Below are positions 52,678 to 61,810 of a DNA stretch of 64,000 bases, in pieces. How positions within the stretch are numbered: the first letter of the stretch is position 1; each line of letters starts with the position of its first letter. The position numbers were made by a program, and so were the translations under genes. Origin of the DNA: Bacillota bacterium (GTDB taxonomy: Bacteria > Bacillota > Sulfobacillia > Sulfobacillales > Sulfobacillaceae); NCBI GenBank assembly GCA_026627385.1, contig JAPNUR010000002.1, forward strand, positions 124,001-188,000. The letters run 5' to 3'. The notes beneath the pieces are model-generated. The model was not told the DNA's origin, ran no database searches, and was given only the letters and a program-made list of their open reading frames with translations.

Positions 52678-54649
52678 CGTGTTGGGCAATCGCTATGAAG
52701 TGTTGGAGCGAATAGGCACGGGAGGCATGTCGCTCGTCTATCGCGCCCGGGATATGACCCTGAATCGCCTCGTGGCCGTCAAGATTTTAAAGCACCAGTG
52801 GGCGGAAGATCCCGAGGTGGTACGGCGATTTGAACAAGAAGCGCGAGCCGCGGCGTCCCTCGTGGATCGTCACATTGTTCAGGTCTACGACGTGGGTCGG
52901 GACGAGCCTGATATTCACTACATGGTCATGGAGTTAGTGGCAGGGGAAACGCTGCGCGCGAAGATCGACCGCGAGGCCCCGCTGCCCGTAAAGACCGCTC
53001 TGGAGATTGCTGATCAAGTAGCCCAAGGGCTCGAGGTGGCGCATGCTCGGCGGCTCGTTCACCGCGATATCAAGCCGCAAAATGTCTTACTAAGCGCCAC
53101 CGGGGACGTCAAAGTGACCGATTTTGGCATTGCCTACGCGGCCACGACCGGTACTTTGGTCAACACCGGGTCGTTGTTGGGCACGGTGCAATACTTAAGT
53201 CCGGAGCAGGCGCGTGGGAAGTTTATCGGCCCGCAGTCGGACATTTACTCGCTGGGCGTGGTGCTCTTTGAAATGTTAACGGGCCGCCTGCCGTTTGAAG
53301 GCGATACACCCATTGGGGTGGCGATTAAGCATCTGCAAGACGAGCCGCCGCGCATTGATAAGTTGCGCCCCGAGGTCCCGGCTCAAGTGGCCGATATTGT
53401 CGAGCGCGCATTGAGCAAAGATCCGGCGGAACGCTATCAGTCCGCCCACGCCATGCGACTGGATATCGAGCGAGTCTTGCACCCAGAACCGGTTTTAGAG
53501 AAGCCGCAGCCGATGGTTAGCCCGTCTGATGAGGCGGACGAGGTGCCTCATCGCGGGCGTCTGGCACAGTCCATGCGGACGAACAAACCGCGGCGCCAAT
53601 GGCCCTGGGTAGTGGCCCTGAGTGTAACGGTGTTGTTGCTTTTGGGTGCCGGTGCCTATGCATTTCATCGCTGGCTCAACCCCCCAATTGTCACCGTGCC
53701 CAACGTGATCGGCAAACCCGTGGCGGAGGCGCGTCTGGCGTTGAAGACGCGGGGGCTCGTCGTTTTTGTGGCGGGGCGAGCTTCGTCCCAACATATCGCG
53801 CGAAACCGGGTGGTAAAAGAAGACCCAGCACCCGGGGCCCGGGTCAAGTCAGGGGAGACCGTGTCCTTGGTCTTGTCATCGGGGCCCACTACGCTGGCGT
53901 TGCCGGGGGTGATCCAGGAAAGTTATTACCTCGCCAAACAGTCGTTGGAAGCATTGGGATTGCACGTGCGCATGCGGGCTACGGCGTCAGGCCAGCCGGG
54001 CGGCACGGTGGTCCAGCAGCAACCGCGGCCCGGGGAAGTCGTTGCGGAAGGTAGTCTGGTCACGCTCTGGGTGTCGAACGGGGCGTCCGCCAGTCAAATG
54101 GTGATGCCCAACTTAATTGGCCTCACGATGTCGCAGGCAGCTCGCCTGCTGGCGCACGCGCACGTCACCATGGCGTCGCCGAGCTCCGAGTACTCGACAG
54201 AGCCGCCGGATACCATCATTGACCAAAGTCCTGCACCGTATGCGAGCCTTCAGGGGGTGACCACGGTGAGCGTCACCCTGTCGCACGGCCCTAGCCCGGT
54301 GAGCGCATCACTCCCCATTAACCATTCCACGGTGCGCTGGAAAATTCCCGCGTCCGCGGCCCCGAAGTCGCTGTTTAAGGTTGTGGTGACCGATCCCGCG
54401 GGTAACGAGGAGATCTTCTATCAGCAAGTGAATCCGGGTCAACGGGTCACGTACCGGGTGGTATGGTACGGAACCCAAGGACAAATGGTGGTTTCGCTCA
54501 ATGGACGACTGATTCCGACGCCACCGCTCAAGTCTATGGTGTCGGCCAGCCCGTCGCCGTCTCCATCGAGTTCGCCGTCTCCTTCGGGATCTCCGTCGCC
54601 ATCCCCCTCCGCTTCCTCGCCGGCGCCGTCGAGCAACCAATCGGGGTAA
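52667..54649 (+). CDS. pknB: PASTA-domain Ser/Thr kinase (PknB/PrkC)
   Basis: This membrane kinase senses cell-wall fragments and phosphorylates cytosolic and wall-synthesis proteins. About 660 residues: kinase domain at 1-275 (GTGGMSLVYRA, VAVKIL, catalytic HRDIKPQNVLL, DFGIAYA, APE-like SPEQARGKF), a transmembrane helix near 311-333, three PASTA repeats (about 340-405, 406-470, 473-540), an extra beta-rich domain (540-625) and a Ser/Pro-rich tail that may span the wall. ATG 52667 follows AAGGTGA and overlaps prpC. In sporeformers such kinases trigger germination. Confidence 0.94.
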   Translation: MVGNVLGNRYEVLERIGTGGMSLVYRARDMTLNRLVAVKILKHQWAEDPEVVRRFEQEARAAASLVDRHIVQVYDVGRDEPDIHYMVMELVAGETLRAKIDREAPLPVKTALEIADQVAQGLEVAHARRLVHRDIKPQNVLLSATGDVKVTDFGIAYAATTGTLVNTGSLLGTVQYLSPEQARGKFIGPQSDIYSLGVVLFEMLTGRLPFEGDTPIGVAIKHLQDEPPRIDKLRPEVPAQVADIVERALSKDPAERYQSAHAMRLDIERVLHPEPVLEKPQPMVSPSDEADEVPHRGRLAQSMRTNKPRRQWPWVVALSVTVLLLLGAGAYAFHRWLNPPIVTVPNVIGKPVAEARLALKTRGLVVFVAGRASSQHIARNRVVKEDPAPGARVKSGETVSLVLSSGPTTLALPGVIQESYYLAKQSLEALGLHVRMRATASGQPGGTVVQQQPRPGEVVAEGSLVTLWVSNGASASQMVMPNLIGLTMSQAARLLAHAHVTMASPSSEYSTEPPDTIIDQSPAPYASLQGVTTVSVTLSHGPSPVSASLPINHSTVRWKIPASAAPKSLFKVVVTDPAGNEEIFYQQVNPGQRVTYRVVWYGTQGQMVVSLNGRLIPTPPLKSMVSASPSPSPSSSPSPSGSPSPSPSASSPAPSSNQSG

Positions 54650-54655
54650 TCAGGG

Positions 54656-55519
54656 ATGCGTGGATTGGTGGTCTTGTTGGAGGCAAATCGTCCCACGGTC
54701 CAGTTGCCCGATGGGCGTCAATACCTTTGCTATCTTAAGGGCCGCCTGCGCCGGGAGGTGGGCCGCATTATGGTGGGGGATGAGGTCGAATTTGAGATCA
54801 CGGGCGACGGTGAAGGGCGCATAGACGCGGTGCGGCCTCGAGCGAATCACCTACTGCGGCCGCCAGTAGCCAACGTGACCGGGATCTTTGTGGTCTTTAG
54901 CCTGCTGAGTCCGCGGGGAAATATCGAACTTCTGGATCGGCGCTTGGTCATGGCGCACCTGACGGGATTAGCGGCCGAAATTATTGTGTCGAAAGTGGAC
55001 CTGCTTGGGGGGGAAGCGGCCGAGCAATTGGCCCAGTTGGCTTCGGCGTATCGCCAGATTGGTTATCCCGTCTGGTACACGTCGGCAACGACCGGAGAGG
55101 GCCTGACATCCTTGGCGGATTACCCGAGGGAGGGGATTTGGGTGTTAACGGGAGAAAGCGGGGCGGGCAAATCCAGCCTGCTCAAAGCCTTAATTCCGGA
55201 CGCGCCCGTGGCTACGCAAGCGTTAAGTCGCATCGGACGGGGTCAACAAACGACGCGATGGGTGCGTCTGTACCCGTTGTCCGGCTATTGGTTGGCCGAT
55301 AGCCCGGGATACACCGCCTTGGAGACCAAGGTGGATGACCGACAACGCATCGTCGAGGCCTTCCCCGAATTTCACGATCTCCCATGCCGGTTTGTTGACT
55401 GCCTCCATGGGGAAGAGCCGGGGTGTGCGGTTCACCAAGCCTTGGCAGAAGGGAGGGTGGCCGAATGGCGCTACCGCCATTATCGCAAACTCCTACGGGA
55501 TTGGGTCAAATCCTTTTAA
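54656..55519 (+). CDS. rsgA: Ribosome small-subunit GTPase RsgA (YjeQ/CpgA)
   Basis: RsgA checks late 30S assembly with a circularly permuted GTPase. The 287 residues have an OB domain, then G4-like VSKVDLL, P-loop GESGAGKSSLL, DSPG (in WLADSPGYTALE) and the C-terminal zinc site CRFVDCLHGEEPGCAVHQAL. Its ATG follows GGGGTAATCAGGG, six nt after pknB, an arrangement common in Firmicutes. Confidence 0.94.
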   Translation: MRGLVVLLEANRPTVQLPDGRQYLCYLKGRLRREVGRIMVGDEVEFEITGDGEGRIDAVRPRANHLLRPPVANVTGIFVVFSLLSPRGNIELLDRRLVMAHLTGLAAEIIVSKVDLLGGEAAEQLAQLASAYRQIGYPVWYTSATTGEGLTSLADYPREGIWVLTGESGAGKSSLLKALIPDAPVATQALSRIGRGQQTTRWVRLYPLSGYWLADSPGYTALETKVDDRQRIVEAFPEFHDLPCRFVDCLHGEEPGCAVHQALAEGRVAEWRYRHYRKLLRDWVKSF

Positions 55520-55588
55520 CTCCCGTGCCCCGTCATTAGAAGCCCCGCAACGTGACCGCGATATTCTAGGAAATGAGGTGTTTCGCGC

Positions 55589-56230
55589 ATGGTGCAAGTG
55601 GCGCCTTCTCTCTTGTCGGCGAATTTTGCACGCTTAGCAGAGGAGATTCAGCGCGTGGAAGCGTTGGCCGATTTGCTTCACGTGGATATTATGGACGGCC
55701 ATTTTGTACCGAATATTACCATGGGCCCCATGATTGTCGAAGCCATCCGCAAAACGTCTGAATTGCCGCTGGATGTGCATATGATGGTGGAGGAACCTGA
55801 TCGATACCTGTCCGAATTTCGCCAGGCAGGTGCCGACATGATGTCCGTCCACGTCGAAACCTGTCCGCATCTGGAGCGGACCATCGATCAGATTCATCAA
55901 CTGGGTGCACTGGCGGGGGTGGCGCTCAATCCGGCTACACCGGTCGAACTGTTGGTTGATATCTTCGATGAGGTGGATTATGTGTTGGTGATGAGTGTGA
56001 ACCCAGGCTTCGGCGGCCAGGCCTTTTGGCCGCGCGCCGCGGAAAAAATTCGGCGGGTGAAAGCCATGCGCGGCGATCGCGATAGGCCGCTCATCGAAGT
56101 TGACGGTGGCATCAACGAGACCACCGTTCGCGTGGTGCGCGAGGCTGGCGTTGACATTGTTGTGGCAGGATCCTATGTATTTCAGGCAGCTGACCCGGGA
56201 GAACGGGTGAAAATTCTCCGAGGGGGCTGA
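55589..56230 (+). CDS. rpe: Ribulose-phosphate 3-epimerase
   Basis: Rpe interconverts ribulose-5-phosphate and xylulose-5-phosphate in the pentose phosphate pathway. The 213 residues have the TIM-barrel motifs VAPSLLSANFARL, HVDIMDGHFVPNITMGP, DVHMMVEEPDRY, VMSVNPGFGGQAFWP, and VDGGINETT, with the metal-binding His and Asp residues. GAGGTG is upstream of the ATG. It sits 69 nt after rsgA in the conserved cluster. Confidence 0.95.
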   Translation: MVQVAPSLLSANFARLAEEIQRVEALADLLHVDIMDGHFVPNITMGPMIVEAIRKTSELPLDVHMMVEEPDRYLSEFRQAGADMMSVHVETCPHLERTIDQIHQLGALAGVALNPATPVELLVDIFDEVDYVLVMSVNPGFGGQAFWPRAAEKIRRVKAMRGDRDRPLIEVDGGINETTVRVVREAGVDIVVAGSYVFQAADPGERVKILRGG

Positions 56231-56302
56231 GCACCTTTCCACCACATGCGCCGTAGCATGGTGAATAGACCGTCGCGGACGTGTGGTAAGGGAGGTGCGA
56301 CG

Positions 56303-56521
56303 ATGCGATGGAGGCGGTATGGTCTCAGGATAGACGCCCGGAGCTCGCAGAAACTATGGGGGATAATGATTGGCGCGGGCGGCGGTTTCCTCATTATCAA
56401 GGTGTTGCCCCTCTGGATTTGGCCGTTTGGCATTGGGTTGTGGCTCGTGTGGGCGGGACTTGGTCCCTTAGCAGTGGGCGGTGCTCTCATATGGGTGGGG
56501 TGGCGTCTTCTGCGGCGATAG
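56303..56521 (+). CDS. 72-residue two-helix membrane protein, unrecognised
   Basis: This short protein has a basic start (MRWRRYGLRIDARSSQKLWG), two hydrophobic segments (IMIGAGGGFLIIKVLP; LVWAGLGPLAVGGALIWVG), and a basic end RLLRR. GGGAGGTG is well placed before ATG 56303. It occupies the place where B. subtilis has thiN, between rpe and spoVM. No family is assigned. It may help envelope or spore functions, but that is only a guess from place. Confidence 0.7.
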   Translation: MRWRRYGLRIDARSSQKLWGIMIGAGGGFLIIKVLPLWIWPFGIGLWLVWAGLGPLAVGGALIWVGWRLLRR

Positions 56522-56561
56522 CCGGGAACGGGGATCGGGCGCGAAGAAAGGATGAGGAACG

Positions 56562-56648
56562 ATGCAAGTTCAGGTGGTTAAAGTGCCGCGGGTCGTGGGT
56601 AAACTCTTGCAAATGGTGCTCCGCGTCTGGAGTACGAAATCGAAGTGA
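56562..56648 (+). CDS. spoVM: Stage V sporulation protein M (SpoVM), 28 residues
   Basis: SpoVM is an amphipathic helix that marks the convex forespore membrane and anchors SpoIVA for coat assembly. This tiny gene encodes MQVQVVKVPRVVGK followed by LLQMVLRVWSTKSK. Aligned without gaps to B. subtilis SpoVM (26 residues), Lys7, the key Pro9, basic residue 10 and Gly13 coincide, and the amphipathic pattern is kept. It has a clear ribosome site (AAAGGATGAGG) and lies between rpe and rpmB as in B. subtilis. Its TGA overlaps the hslO ATG (TGATG). Confidence 0.8.
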   Translation: MQVQVVKVPRVVGKLLQMVLRVWSTKSK

Positions 56649-57526
56649 TGACCACCGATTATCGGATTCGGGCGACGGCGGCGGATGGGCTCCTGCGCAT
56701 GGTGGCAGTCAATACTACTGTCACCGCGCGTGAGGCCCAGAGGGTCCACGAGGCTTGGCCCTTGGCCGCCGCCGCCATGGGTCGGTTGTTAAGCGTGGCC
56801 GCTATCCTCGCCGGAGACCTGAAGTCGCATTCCTCGCGAATAACCGTGGAAGTAGACGGCAACGGCCCTCTCGGTCGTGTTGTGGCCGAAGGTCAAGGTA
56901 GCCAGCGGCTGCGTGCCCGAGTGCAACATCCGCACGTTGAACTGCCGCTGCGGAATGATGGCAAATTAGACGTGGGACAAGCCGTCGGAACGGACGGTAC
57001 CTTTCGGATCATACGCGAGAGTAGTCCCGGTGAATGGTATCAAAGCCAGGTGGCCTTGACCAGCGGCGAAATTGGCGACGACTTTCTGCATTACTTGGTG
57101 CAATCGGAACAAATACCGAGTGCGGTGTCGGTCGGCGTGTTAATCAGTGCGGAGGGATTGGTCATGGCATCCGCTGGGGTCATGGTCCAGGCCTTGCCTG
57201 GCTGTCCGGCATCGGTCGTGGAGGACGTTGCAGCGCGGTTTCAAGCCCTCGACCAAATCAGTCGCCAGGTGGCGGAAGGGGCAAATCTTGAAAGCCTCAT
57301 CCGACAAGTGGTCCCAGAACCCATTCATTGGGCCGCCCCTGAGACCCTGACGTGGGCCTGCTGGTGTAATCGAACATCAGTGACCGAGGCCTTGAAGGCG
57401 CTGCCAACTCATGATTTAGAAGAATTAATCGGCGACGGCGGGGCCGAAGTGACGTGCCATTTTTGTCGCCAGCGATACCACTTTAGCGCTAAGGAACTCG
57501 CCGCCCTCGGCGGCGATCACGGCTAA
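56648..57526 (+). CDS. hslO: Redox-regulated chaperone Hsp33
   Basis: Hsp33 is activated by oxidation to hold unfolding proteins. The 292 residues have an N-terminal domain (ITVEVDGNGPLGRVVAEG, near 55-75; GRIIRESSPGEWYQSQVAL-like segment near 118-137 and SEQIPSAVSVGVLIS) and the C-terminal redox switch: WACWCN (CxC) and VTCHFC (CxxC). ATG 56648 starts on the last base of the spoVM stop; a GTG one codon earlier is possible. hslO in this exact place is unusual. It ends convergent with rpmB, sharing four bases (CTAA). Confidence 0.92.
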   Translation: MTTDYRIRATAADGLLRMVAVNTTVTAREAQRVHEAWPLAAAAMGRLLSVAAILAGDLKSHSSRITVEVDGNGPLGRVVAEGQGSQRLRARVQHPHVELPLRNDGKLDVGQAVGTDGTFRIIRESSPGEWYQSQVALTSGEIGDDFLHYLVQSEQIPSAVSVGVLISAEGLVMASAGVMVQALPGCPASVVEDVAARFQALDQISRQVAEGANLESLIRQVVPEPIHWAAPETLTWACWCNRTSVTEALKALPTHDLEELIGDGGAEVTCHFCRQRYHFSAKELAALGGDHG

Positions 57527-57714
57527 ATCGCGCGATCTACTCGGCCCGACCGCAAACAGCGCGTACACACGTAAATATGCTGAGTTCGGCCATTTACGCG
57601 GGCACGCACCCGTTGAATGTTGGGTCTCCAGACCCGCTTGGTTTTCTTGTGGGAGTGGCTCACATTATTGCCGTGTGCGGTATGCTTGCCGCAAATCTCA
57701 CAACGGAATGCCAT
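57523..57714 (-). CDS. rpmB: 50S ribosomal protein L28
   Basis: L28 is a structural protein of the large ribosomal subunit. The 63 residues have FRCEICGKHTAHGNNVSHSH, KTKRVWRPNIQRVRA and a second Cys pair CTRCLRSGRV, so it is the zinc-binding C+ form. The ATG follows AAAGGAGG. It is on the strand opposite to its neighbours, as in B. subtilis. Its own promoter is visible. Confidence 0.96.
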   Translation of the reverse strand: MAFRCEICGKHTAHGNNVSHSHKKTKRVWRPNIQRVRARVNGRTQHIYVCTRCLRSGRVDRAI

Positions 57715-57749
57715 CTACGTTCCTCCTTTGCGCCGCGACATTCCCGCCT

Positions 57750-57778
57750 ATGGTAACATAGGAGTCAGCACGATGCAA
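57750..57778 (-). promoter_or_regulatory. Sigma-A promoter for rpmB
   Basis: On the minus strand TTGCAT (57778-57773) is followed after 17 bp by TACCAT (57755-57750) with a TG one base upstream of the -10. It stands 36 nt before the rpmB ATG. Confidence 0.55.
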
Positions 57779-57800
57779 GGGTTGGAAAGGTTGTGGGGCG

Positions 57801-58157
57801 GTGGAGCGCCGTACTGAGTTTGGTCAGACGATTGTGCACGACGAGGTCTTGGCGACCATAGCTCGGCGCGCAACATTAGCGGTGCCGGGGGTAGTGGATC
57901 TTCAACAGCGTGGCCTGCCGGATAACTTGCAAAGCTGGGTGCGTCATGACCTGCCGTTTCGCGGCGTCCGGGTGGTCAGCCGGGATGATGGTCATTACGA
58001 TATCGATCTGTTTGTGGTCATACGATACGGCATGCGCATCGCCACCGTGGCCCGCGCCATTCAACATGCGGTGAATCGGGCCCTTTACGAGGCGGTGGAA
58101 CGTTATCCCGATCACTTGGTGATTCATGTGGAAGGGGTTCGGGCTCCGGATGCCTGA
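57801..58157 (+). CDS. Asp23/Gls24-family envelope stress protein (YloU-like)
   Basis: Proteins of this family are small alkaline-shock or envelope-related factors, often encoded next to fatty acid kinase. The 118 residues fit: FGQTIVHDEVLATIARRATL, VPGVVDL, VDLFVVIRYGMRIATVARAI-like segment around 74-93 and AVNRALYEAVERY. GTG 57801 follows GGAAAGGTTGTGGGG. It overlaps the next gene by eight bases. The usual role in lipid or envelope homeostasis is inferred from family and neighbour. Confidence 0.88.
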   Translation: MERRTEFGQTIVHDEVLATIARRATLAVPGVVDLQQRGLPDNLQSWVRHDLPFRGVRVVSRDDGHYDIDLFVVIRYGMRIATVARAIQHAVNRALYEAVERYPDHLVIHVEGVRAPDA

Positions 58158-59571
58158 CACGACCCAGGGACTGTGGCGCATCGTGGGGGCGACGCTGGCG
58201 GAGTGGATGCGCACGGCGTTGGCGGAGCTGATGCGCGAAGCGCCAACACTTGATGCGATGAACGTGTTTCCTGTGGCCGATGGCGACACCGGGCGCAACA
58301 TGGTCAGTACCCTCCAAGCTGCGGTGGAGGCACTGGCGCACCTAGAGCGCCGTGATCTCGGTGCTGCGTGGCAAGAAGCCGCCCACGGGGCGCTTATGGG
58401 GGCGCGCGGCAATTCGGGCGTCATTTTATCCCAACTCTTGGCGGGTTTTGCGGAGTTAGCGGAGGGCCGCGCCTGGTGGGAGGCGAGCGATCTGCGGCAG
58501 GGGTTTCGACGGGCTGCCGAACGCGCTCGGCGTTACGTGCCTGAACCCGCCGAAGGGACCATTCTGACGGTGGCTGATGCGATGGCCGAGGGGGCTTCGG
58601 CTACCGGCGATATCATTGACTGCCTCAGCACAGCGTTAAAGGCAGGTCGTGAGGCGCTGCAACGGACAACCGAACAACTGCCCGCGCTGCACCGGACCCA
58701 ACTCGTGGACGCCGGGGCGCTGGGTTATGTGTGCATTGTTCAAGGATGGCTAGATAGCGCCAGAGGGCGCCCGGGGGAACCGACGGCCTGGGCAGCTTTG
58801 GAACCTGCGGGGCGGGTGCCGCCGCTCGCCGATGCAGGGCAGTACTATTATGATGTGGAAGCACTGCTGTATCAATTTCGGTGCCGCGATCCGGAGGCAT
58901 ACCTTAGACGCGCTCTCCCTGGCCTCGGCGACTCGATCGTCTTGGCGCCGGGGCGGGAGATGCTGAAGGTGCACGTACACACTGACGCGCCGGTTAAACT
59001 CATGGAAATCTTGACGAGTGTCGGCGATATCCAACATATGGAATGGTGGGATATGCGCCAGCAAGTGGCGGCGCGGCGTGCACGGAGCTTGCGGATTGTG
59101 GTGCCGGAGCCCTGGGGGGTCGTCTTTCAGCACGATTACGAGGTGTTAACGCCTGATGAGGCTGAAGACGCAGACGACACGCTGTGGCTAGCTCCGCCAG
59201 CGCCTTTATCCCATGCCTTGGCCGTGCCGTCAGTGGGTTTGATGGGACAGTTGGCGCTGGAATACGATGAATCAGAGCCGTGGGCACACAATCGCGCACG
59301 CCTCGCCGAACTGCTGAAGAGCATGCGCCACTGGGTGGTGATGCGTGACGGGGAGCACTGGTGGCTAGGGGATGGATCTCCGCCCGTGGGGAACCGCGAG
59401 GAAGTGCTGACGAGGATTCAAGCAGAAATTCCCGAGCCAGGGGTGGTAACCGTCTACCTGAGCCATTTGGCCAGAAGGGAGGAGGCGAGCTATTGGCAAG
59501 ACGCGCTCAACGCGGAGCTCGTTCAGATCCCCGAGGCTCATCCGTGGATGGAGGTCATCTGGCAACCTTAA
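58150..59571 (+). CDS. DhaL/DAK2-domain fatty acid kinase-like protein (FakA/YloV)
   Basis: FakA phosphorylates fatty acids bound to FakB for phospholipid synthesis. The 473 residues have the DhaL Mg-ATP motif AMNVFPVADGDTGRNMVSTL and ARGNSGVILSQLLAGFAE, LVDAGALGYVCIVQGWL, then a middle domain with KVHVHTDAPVKLMEI and a C-terminal DegV-like part. ATG 58150 overlaps the Asp23 stop; the protein is shorter than typical FakA (~550). The last codons overlap recG by 28 nt. Confidence 0.88.
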   Translation: MPDTTQGLWRIVGATLAEWMRTALAELMREAPTLDAMNVFPVADGDTGRNMVSTLQAAVEALAHLERRDLGAAWQEAAHGALMGARGNSGVILSQLLAGFAELAEGRAWWEASDLRQGFRRAAERARRYVPEPAEGTILTVADAMAEGASATGDIIDCLSTALKAGREALQRTTEQLPALHRTQLVDAGALGYVCIVQGWLDSARGRPGEPTAWAALEPAGRVPPLADAGQYYYDVEALLYQFRCRDPEAYLRRALPGLGDSIVLAPGREMLKVHVHTDAPVKLMEILTSVGDIQHMEWWDMRQQVAARRARSLRIVVPEPWGVVFQHDYEVLTPDEAEDADDTLWLAPPAPLSHALAVPSVGLMGQLALEYDESEPWAHNRARLAELLKSMRHWVVMRDGEHWWLGDGSPPVGNREEVLTRIQAEIPEPGVVTVYLSHLARREEASYWQDALNAELVQIPEAHPWMEVIWQP

Positions 59572-61598
59572 CCCTAGGGGACTCGGTAACCCGGTTACCG
59601 GGTGTTGGGGCCAAGCGTGCCGAAGATTTCAGAAAATTGGGCGTCGAAACTATTGGCGATCTGTTGACGCTGTGGCCCCGGCGCTACATCGACCGCACGC
59701 GAATCACGCCGATTGGCGAGTTAAGGCCAGGGGCCACCAGTACTGTCGAGGTGACGATCCAAAGCGTCGCGGAACGCATGCTGGCCCGCGGGCAAAAGGT
59801 CACTTCCCTGAGCGTCAGCGACGGCACGGGGAGATTGGATGTGACCTTTTTTCATGCAGGGTGGATTAAACGTCACCTACGGCCCGGCGTCCGGCTCCTC
59901 ATGACGGGACGTGTCGAGGTTTTCCGCCATCAGCTGGCGATGACGCACCCGGAATTCGCCGTCCTGACTGGAGCCGAGCGACCGCGGTTAGGATTATGGC
60001 CCATTTATCCGCTAGCGGGCGAATTGAAGCAACGCTTTGTCCAGGAGTTAGAAGCCCAGGTGGTACCGATGTGGGCTGCTAAGCTCGATGATCCATTGCC
60101 CTTGGCGATTCGCCAACAACGTCAGCTTCGCGATCGCGCGTCGTCGGTTGAGCATCTGCACTTTCCTCAGGATGTCGGCGATCGCGAGTCCGCACGGCGG
60201 CGCCTCGTATTTGACGAGTTTTTGCGGGTGTCTTTAGCGGTGTTGTGGCTCAATCAGCGGTCAGGGGGACGACCGGCGCCCGTGCTGGACGCCAAGAACG
60301 CACTCGTTCAGCGCCTGTTGTCCGCGTTGCCGTTTTCCCTAACGCCGGGACAGCAAGCGGCGTGGGCCGACATTGCCCATGATTTAACCCAGGAGAAACC
60401 CATGGCGCGCTTGCTGCAGGGGGATGTCGGATCCGGGAAAACCCTGGTGGCCTTGCTCGCGATGCTGGCGGCAGTGGGTAGCGGCTATCAGGCAGCCCTG
60501 ATGGCGCCCACGGAACTGCTCGCCGAGCAGCATCAGGAGTCCCTGGCAAACTGGTTGTCGCCTCTCGGAGTACCCGTGGGTTTGATCCGCGCGGGGCAGA
60601 GTGACGAGCGTGTGGCTTCGGGTGAACCGATGGTGGTAGTGGGCACGCATGCCTTAATCTCGGAGCGCGTGACCTTTGATCGCTTGGGCGTGGTGGTGGT
60701 TGATGAGCAGCATCGGTTTGGCGTGCGACAACGCGCGCGCTTAAGCGAAAAGGGAACCGCGCCTCACATGCTGGTCATGACCGCGACACCCATCCCGCGC
60801 ACGTTAGCCCTGACCGTGTACGGCGATCTGGCTATCTCGCGAATGGGTGATAAACCGCCGGGGCGGTGGCCGGTGACGACCGTTCACCTCCGGGGCCGGG
60901 ACCGGCGTCAAGCCTATGTGGCGGTGCAGCAGGCGGTACGCCAAGGTCGCCAAGCGTATGTGATTTGTCCTTTGGTGGGCGATACCGAAGAGGTGAATGG
61001 CAAAGCCGCTCAGCAGCTGGCCGAGGGGATGCGGACGCTGCCGGGATGGCGGGTGGGTTTGATTCATGGACGGTTGCCGAGTCATGAAAAGGCCAAAGTC
61101 ATGGAGGACTTTCGGCGTGGGTCAATTGACGTGCTGGTCGGGACCACCATTCTCGAAGTGGGGATTGACGTGCCCAATGCGACCGTCATCGTCATCGAGG
61201 AAGCCGATCGATTTGGACTGGCCCAGCTCCATCAACTTCGGGGACGGGTAGGGCGCGGCCCAGCGCCTGCCACCTGCTATTTAATTGCTGACCCGACGAC
61301 CCCAGAGGCCGAGGCGCGTCTGGAAGCGATGGTGATGACCCAGGATGGCTATGAACTGGCCGAACGCGACTTAGCTATTCGCGGTCCCGGAGAGGTGTTG
61401 GGCATGCGCCAACATGGGTTGGCGGGGTTTCAATTGGCCGACCCCATAGGGGATCTGGCCTTGTTAGAGGACGCTCGTGTGGTGGCGCGACAGATATTGG
61501 CAGACGACCCCACCCTTGATCACGACGACCACCGAATCCTGAAGGCATGGGTCCATGAGATGTTGGGAAGCGAATGGCCAACATCGGTGCTGCATTAA
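59544..61598 (+). CDS. recG: ATP-dependent DNA helicase RecG
   Basis: RecG regresses stalled replication forks and remodels branched DNA. The 684 residues begin with the wedge domain (SVTRLPGVGAKRAEDFRKLG; LLTLWPRRYIDR), then Walker A LLQGDVGSGKTLVALLAM, DEQH in VVVVDEQHRFGVRQRARL, TATPIPRTLALTVYGDL, and the C-terminal TRG region with QLHQLRGRVGRG. GTG 59544 is used because CGAGG precedes it and gives normal length; earlier codons lie within the DAK gene. Confidence 0.94.
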   Translation: MDGGHLATLTLGDSVTRLPGVGAKRAEDFRKLGVETIGDLLTLWPRRYIDRTRITPIGELRPGATSTVEVTIQSVAERMLARGQKVTSLSVSDGTGRLDVTFFHAGWIKRHLRPGVRLLMTGRVEVFRHQLAMTHPEFAVLTGAERPRLGLWPIYPLAGELKQRFVQELEAQVVPMWAAKLDDPLPLAIRQQRQLRDRASSVEHLHFPQDVGDRESARRRLVFDEFLRVSLAVLWLNQRSGGRPAPVLDAKNALVQRLLSALPFSLTPGQQAAWADIAHDLTQEKPMARLLQGDVGSGKTLVALLAMLAAVGSGYQAALMAPTELLAEQHQESLANWLSPLGVPVGLIRAGQSDERVASGEPMVVVGTHALISERVTFDRLGVVVVDEQHRFGVRQRARLSEKGTAPHMLVMTATPIPRTLALTVYGDLAISRMGDKPPGRWPVTTVHLRGRDRRQAYVAVQQAVRQGRQAYVICPLVGDTEEVNGKAAQQLAEGMRTLPGWRVGLIHGRLPSHEKAKVMEDFRRGSIDVLVGTTILEVGIDVPNATVIVIEEADRFGLAQLHQLRGRVGRGPAPATCYLIADPTTPEAEARLEAMVMTQDGYELAERDLAIRGPGEVLGMRQHGLAGFQLADPIGDLALLEDARVVARQILADDPTLDHDDHRILKAWVHEMLGSEWPTSVLH

Positions 61599-61702
61599 CA
61601 CTCGAGGGACGGTGGCAATTCCAGTGCCCTGGCATGGCGGACCTTGATTCGGTCCTTAGCGTATAAAGGTGATCCTGAGCCCGATGGAGATAATGTAAAT
61701 CC

Positions 61703-61731
61703 TTGATTTGCTTTACGATTGCTAATACAAT
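61703..61731 (+). promoter_or_regulatory. Sigma-A promoter for leuA
   Basis: TTGATT (61703-61708) and TACAAT (61726-61731) are spaced by exactly 17 bp. Transcription would begin near 61738, 73 nt before the leuA ATG. This argues against translation starting at the TTG of 61703. Confidence 0.6.
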
Positions 61732-61810
61732 TACGAATATATCAGTAACCGAGAAGAACGTTGAGAGGTTTTTCAGAGCGACTGGTCAAGTCGTGGAAAG
61801 GACGAACGGG

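Noticed and set aside
61703-61810. N-terminal extension of LeuA from TTG 61703
   Set aside because: The TTG is part of a good -35 hexamer, and the added 36 residues do not resemble LeuA.
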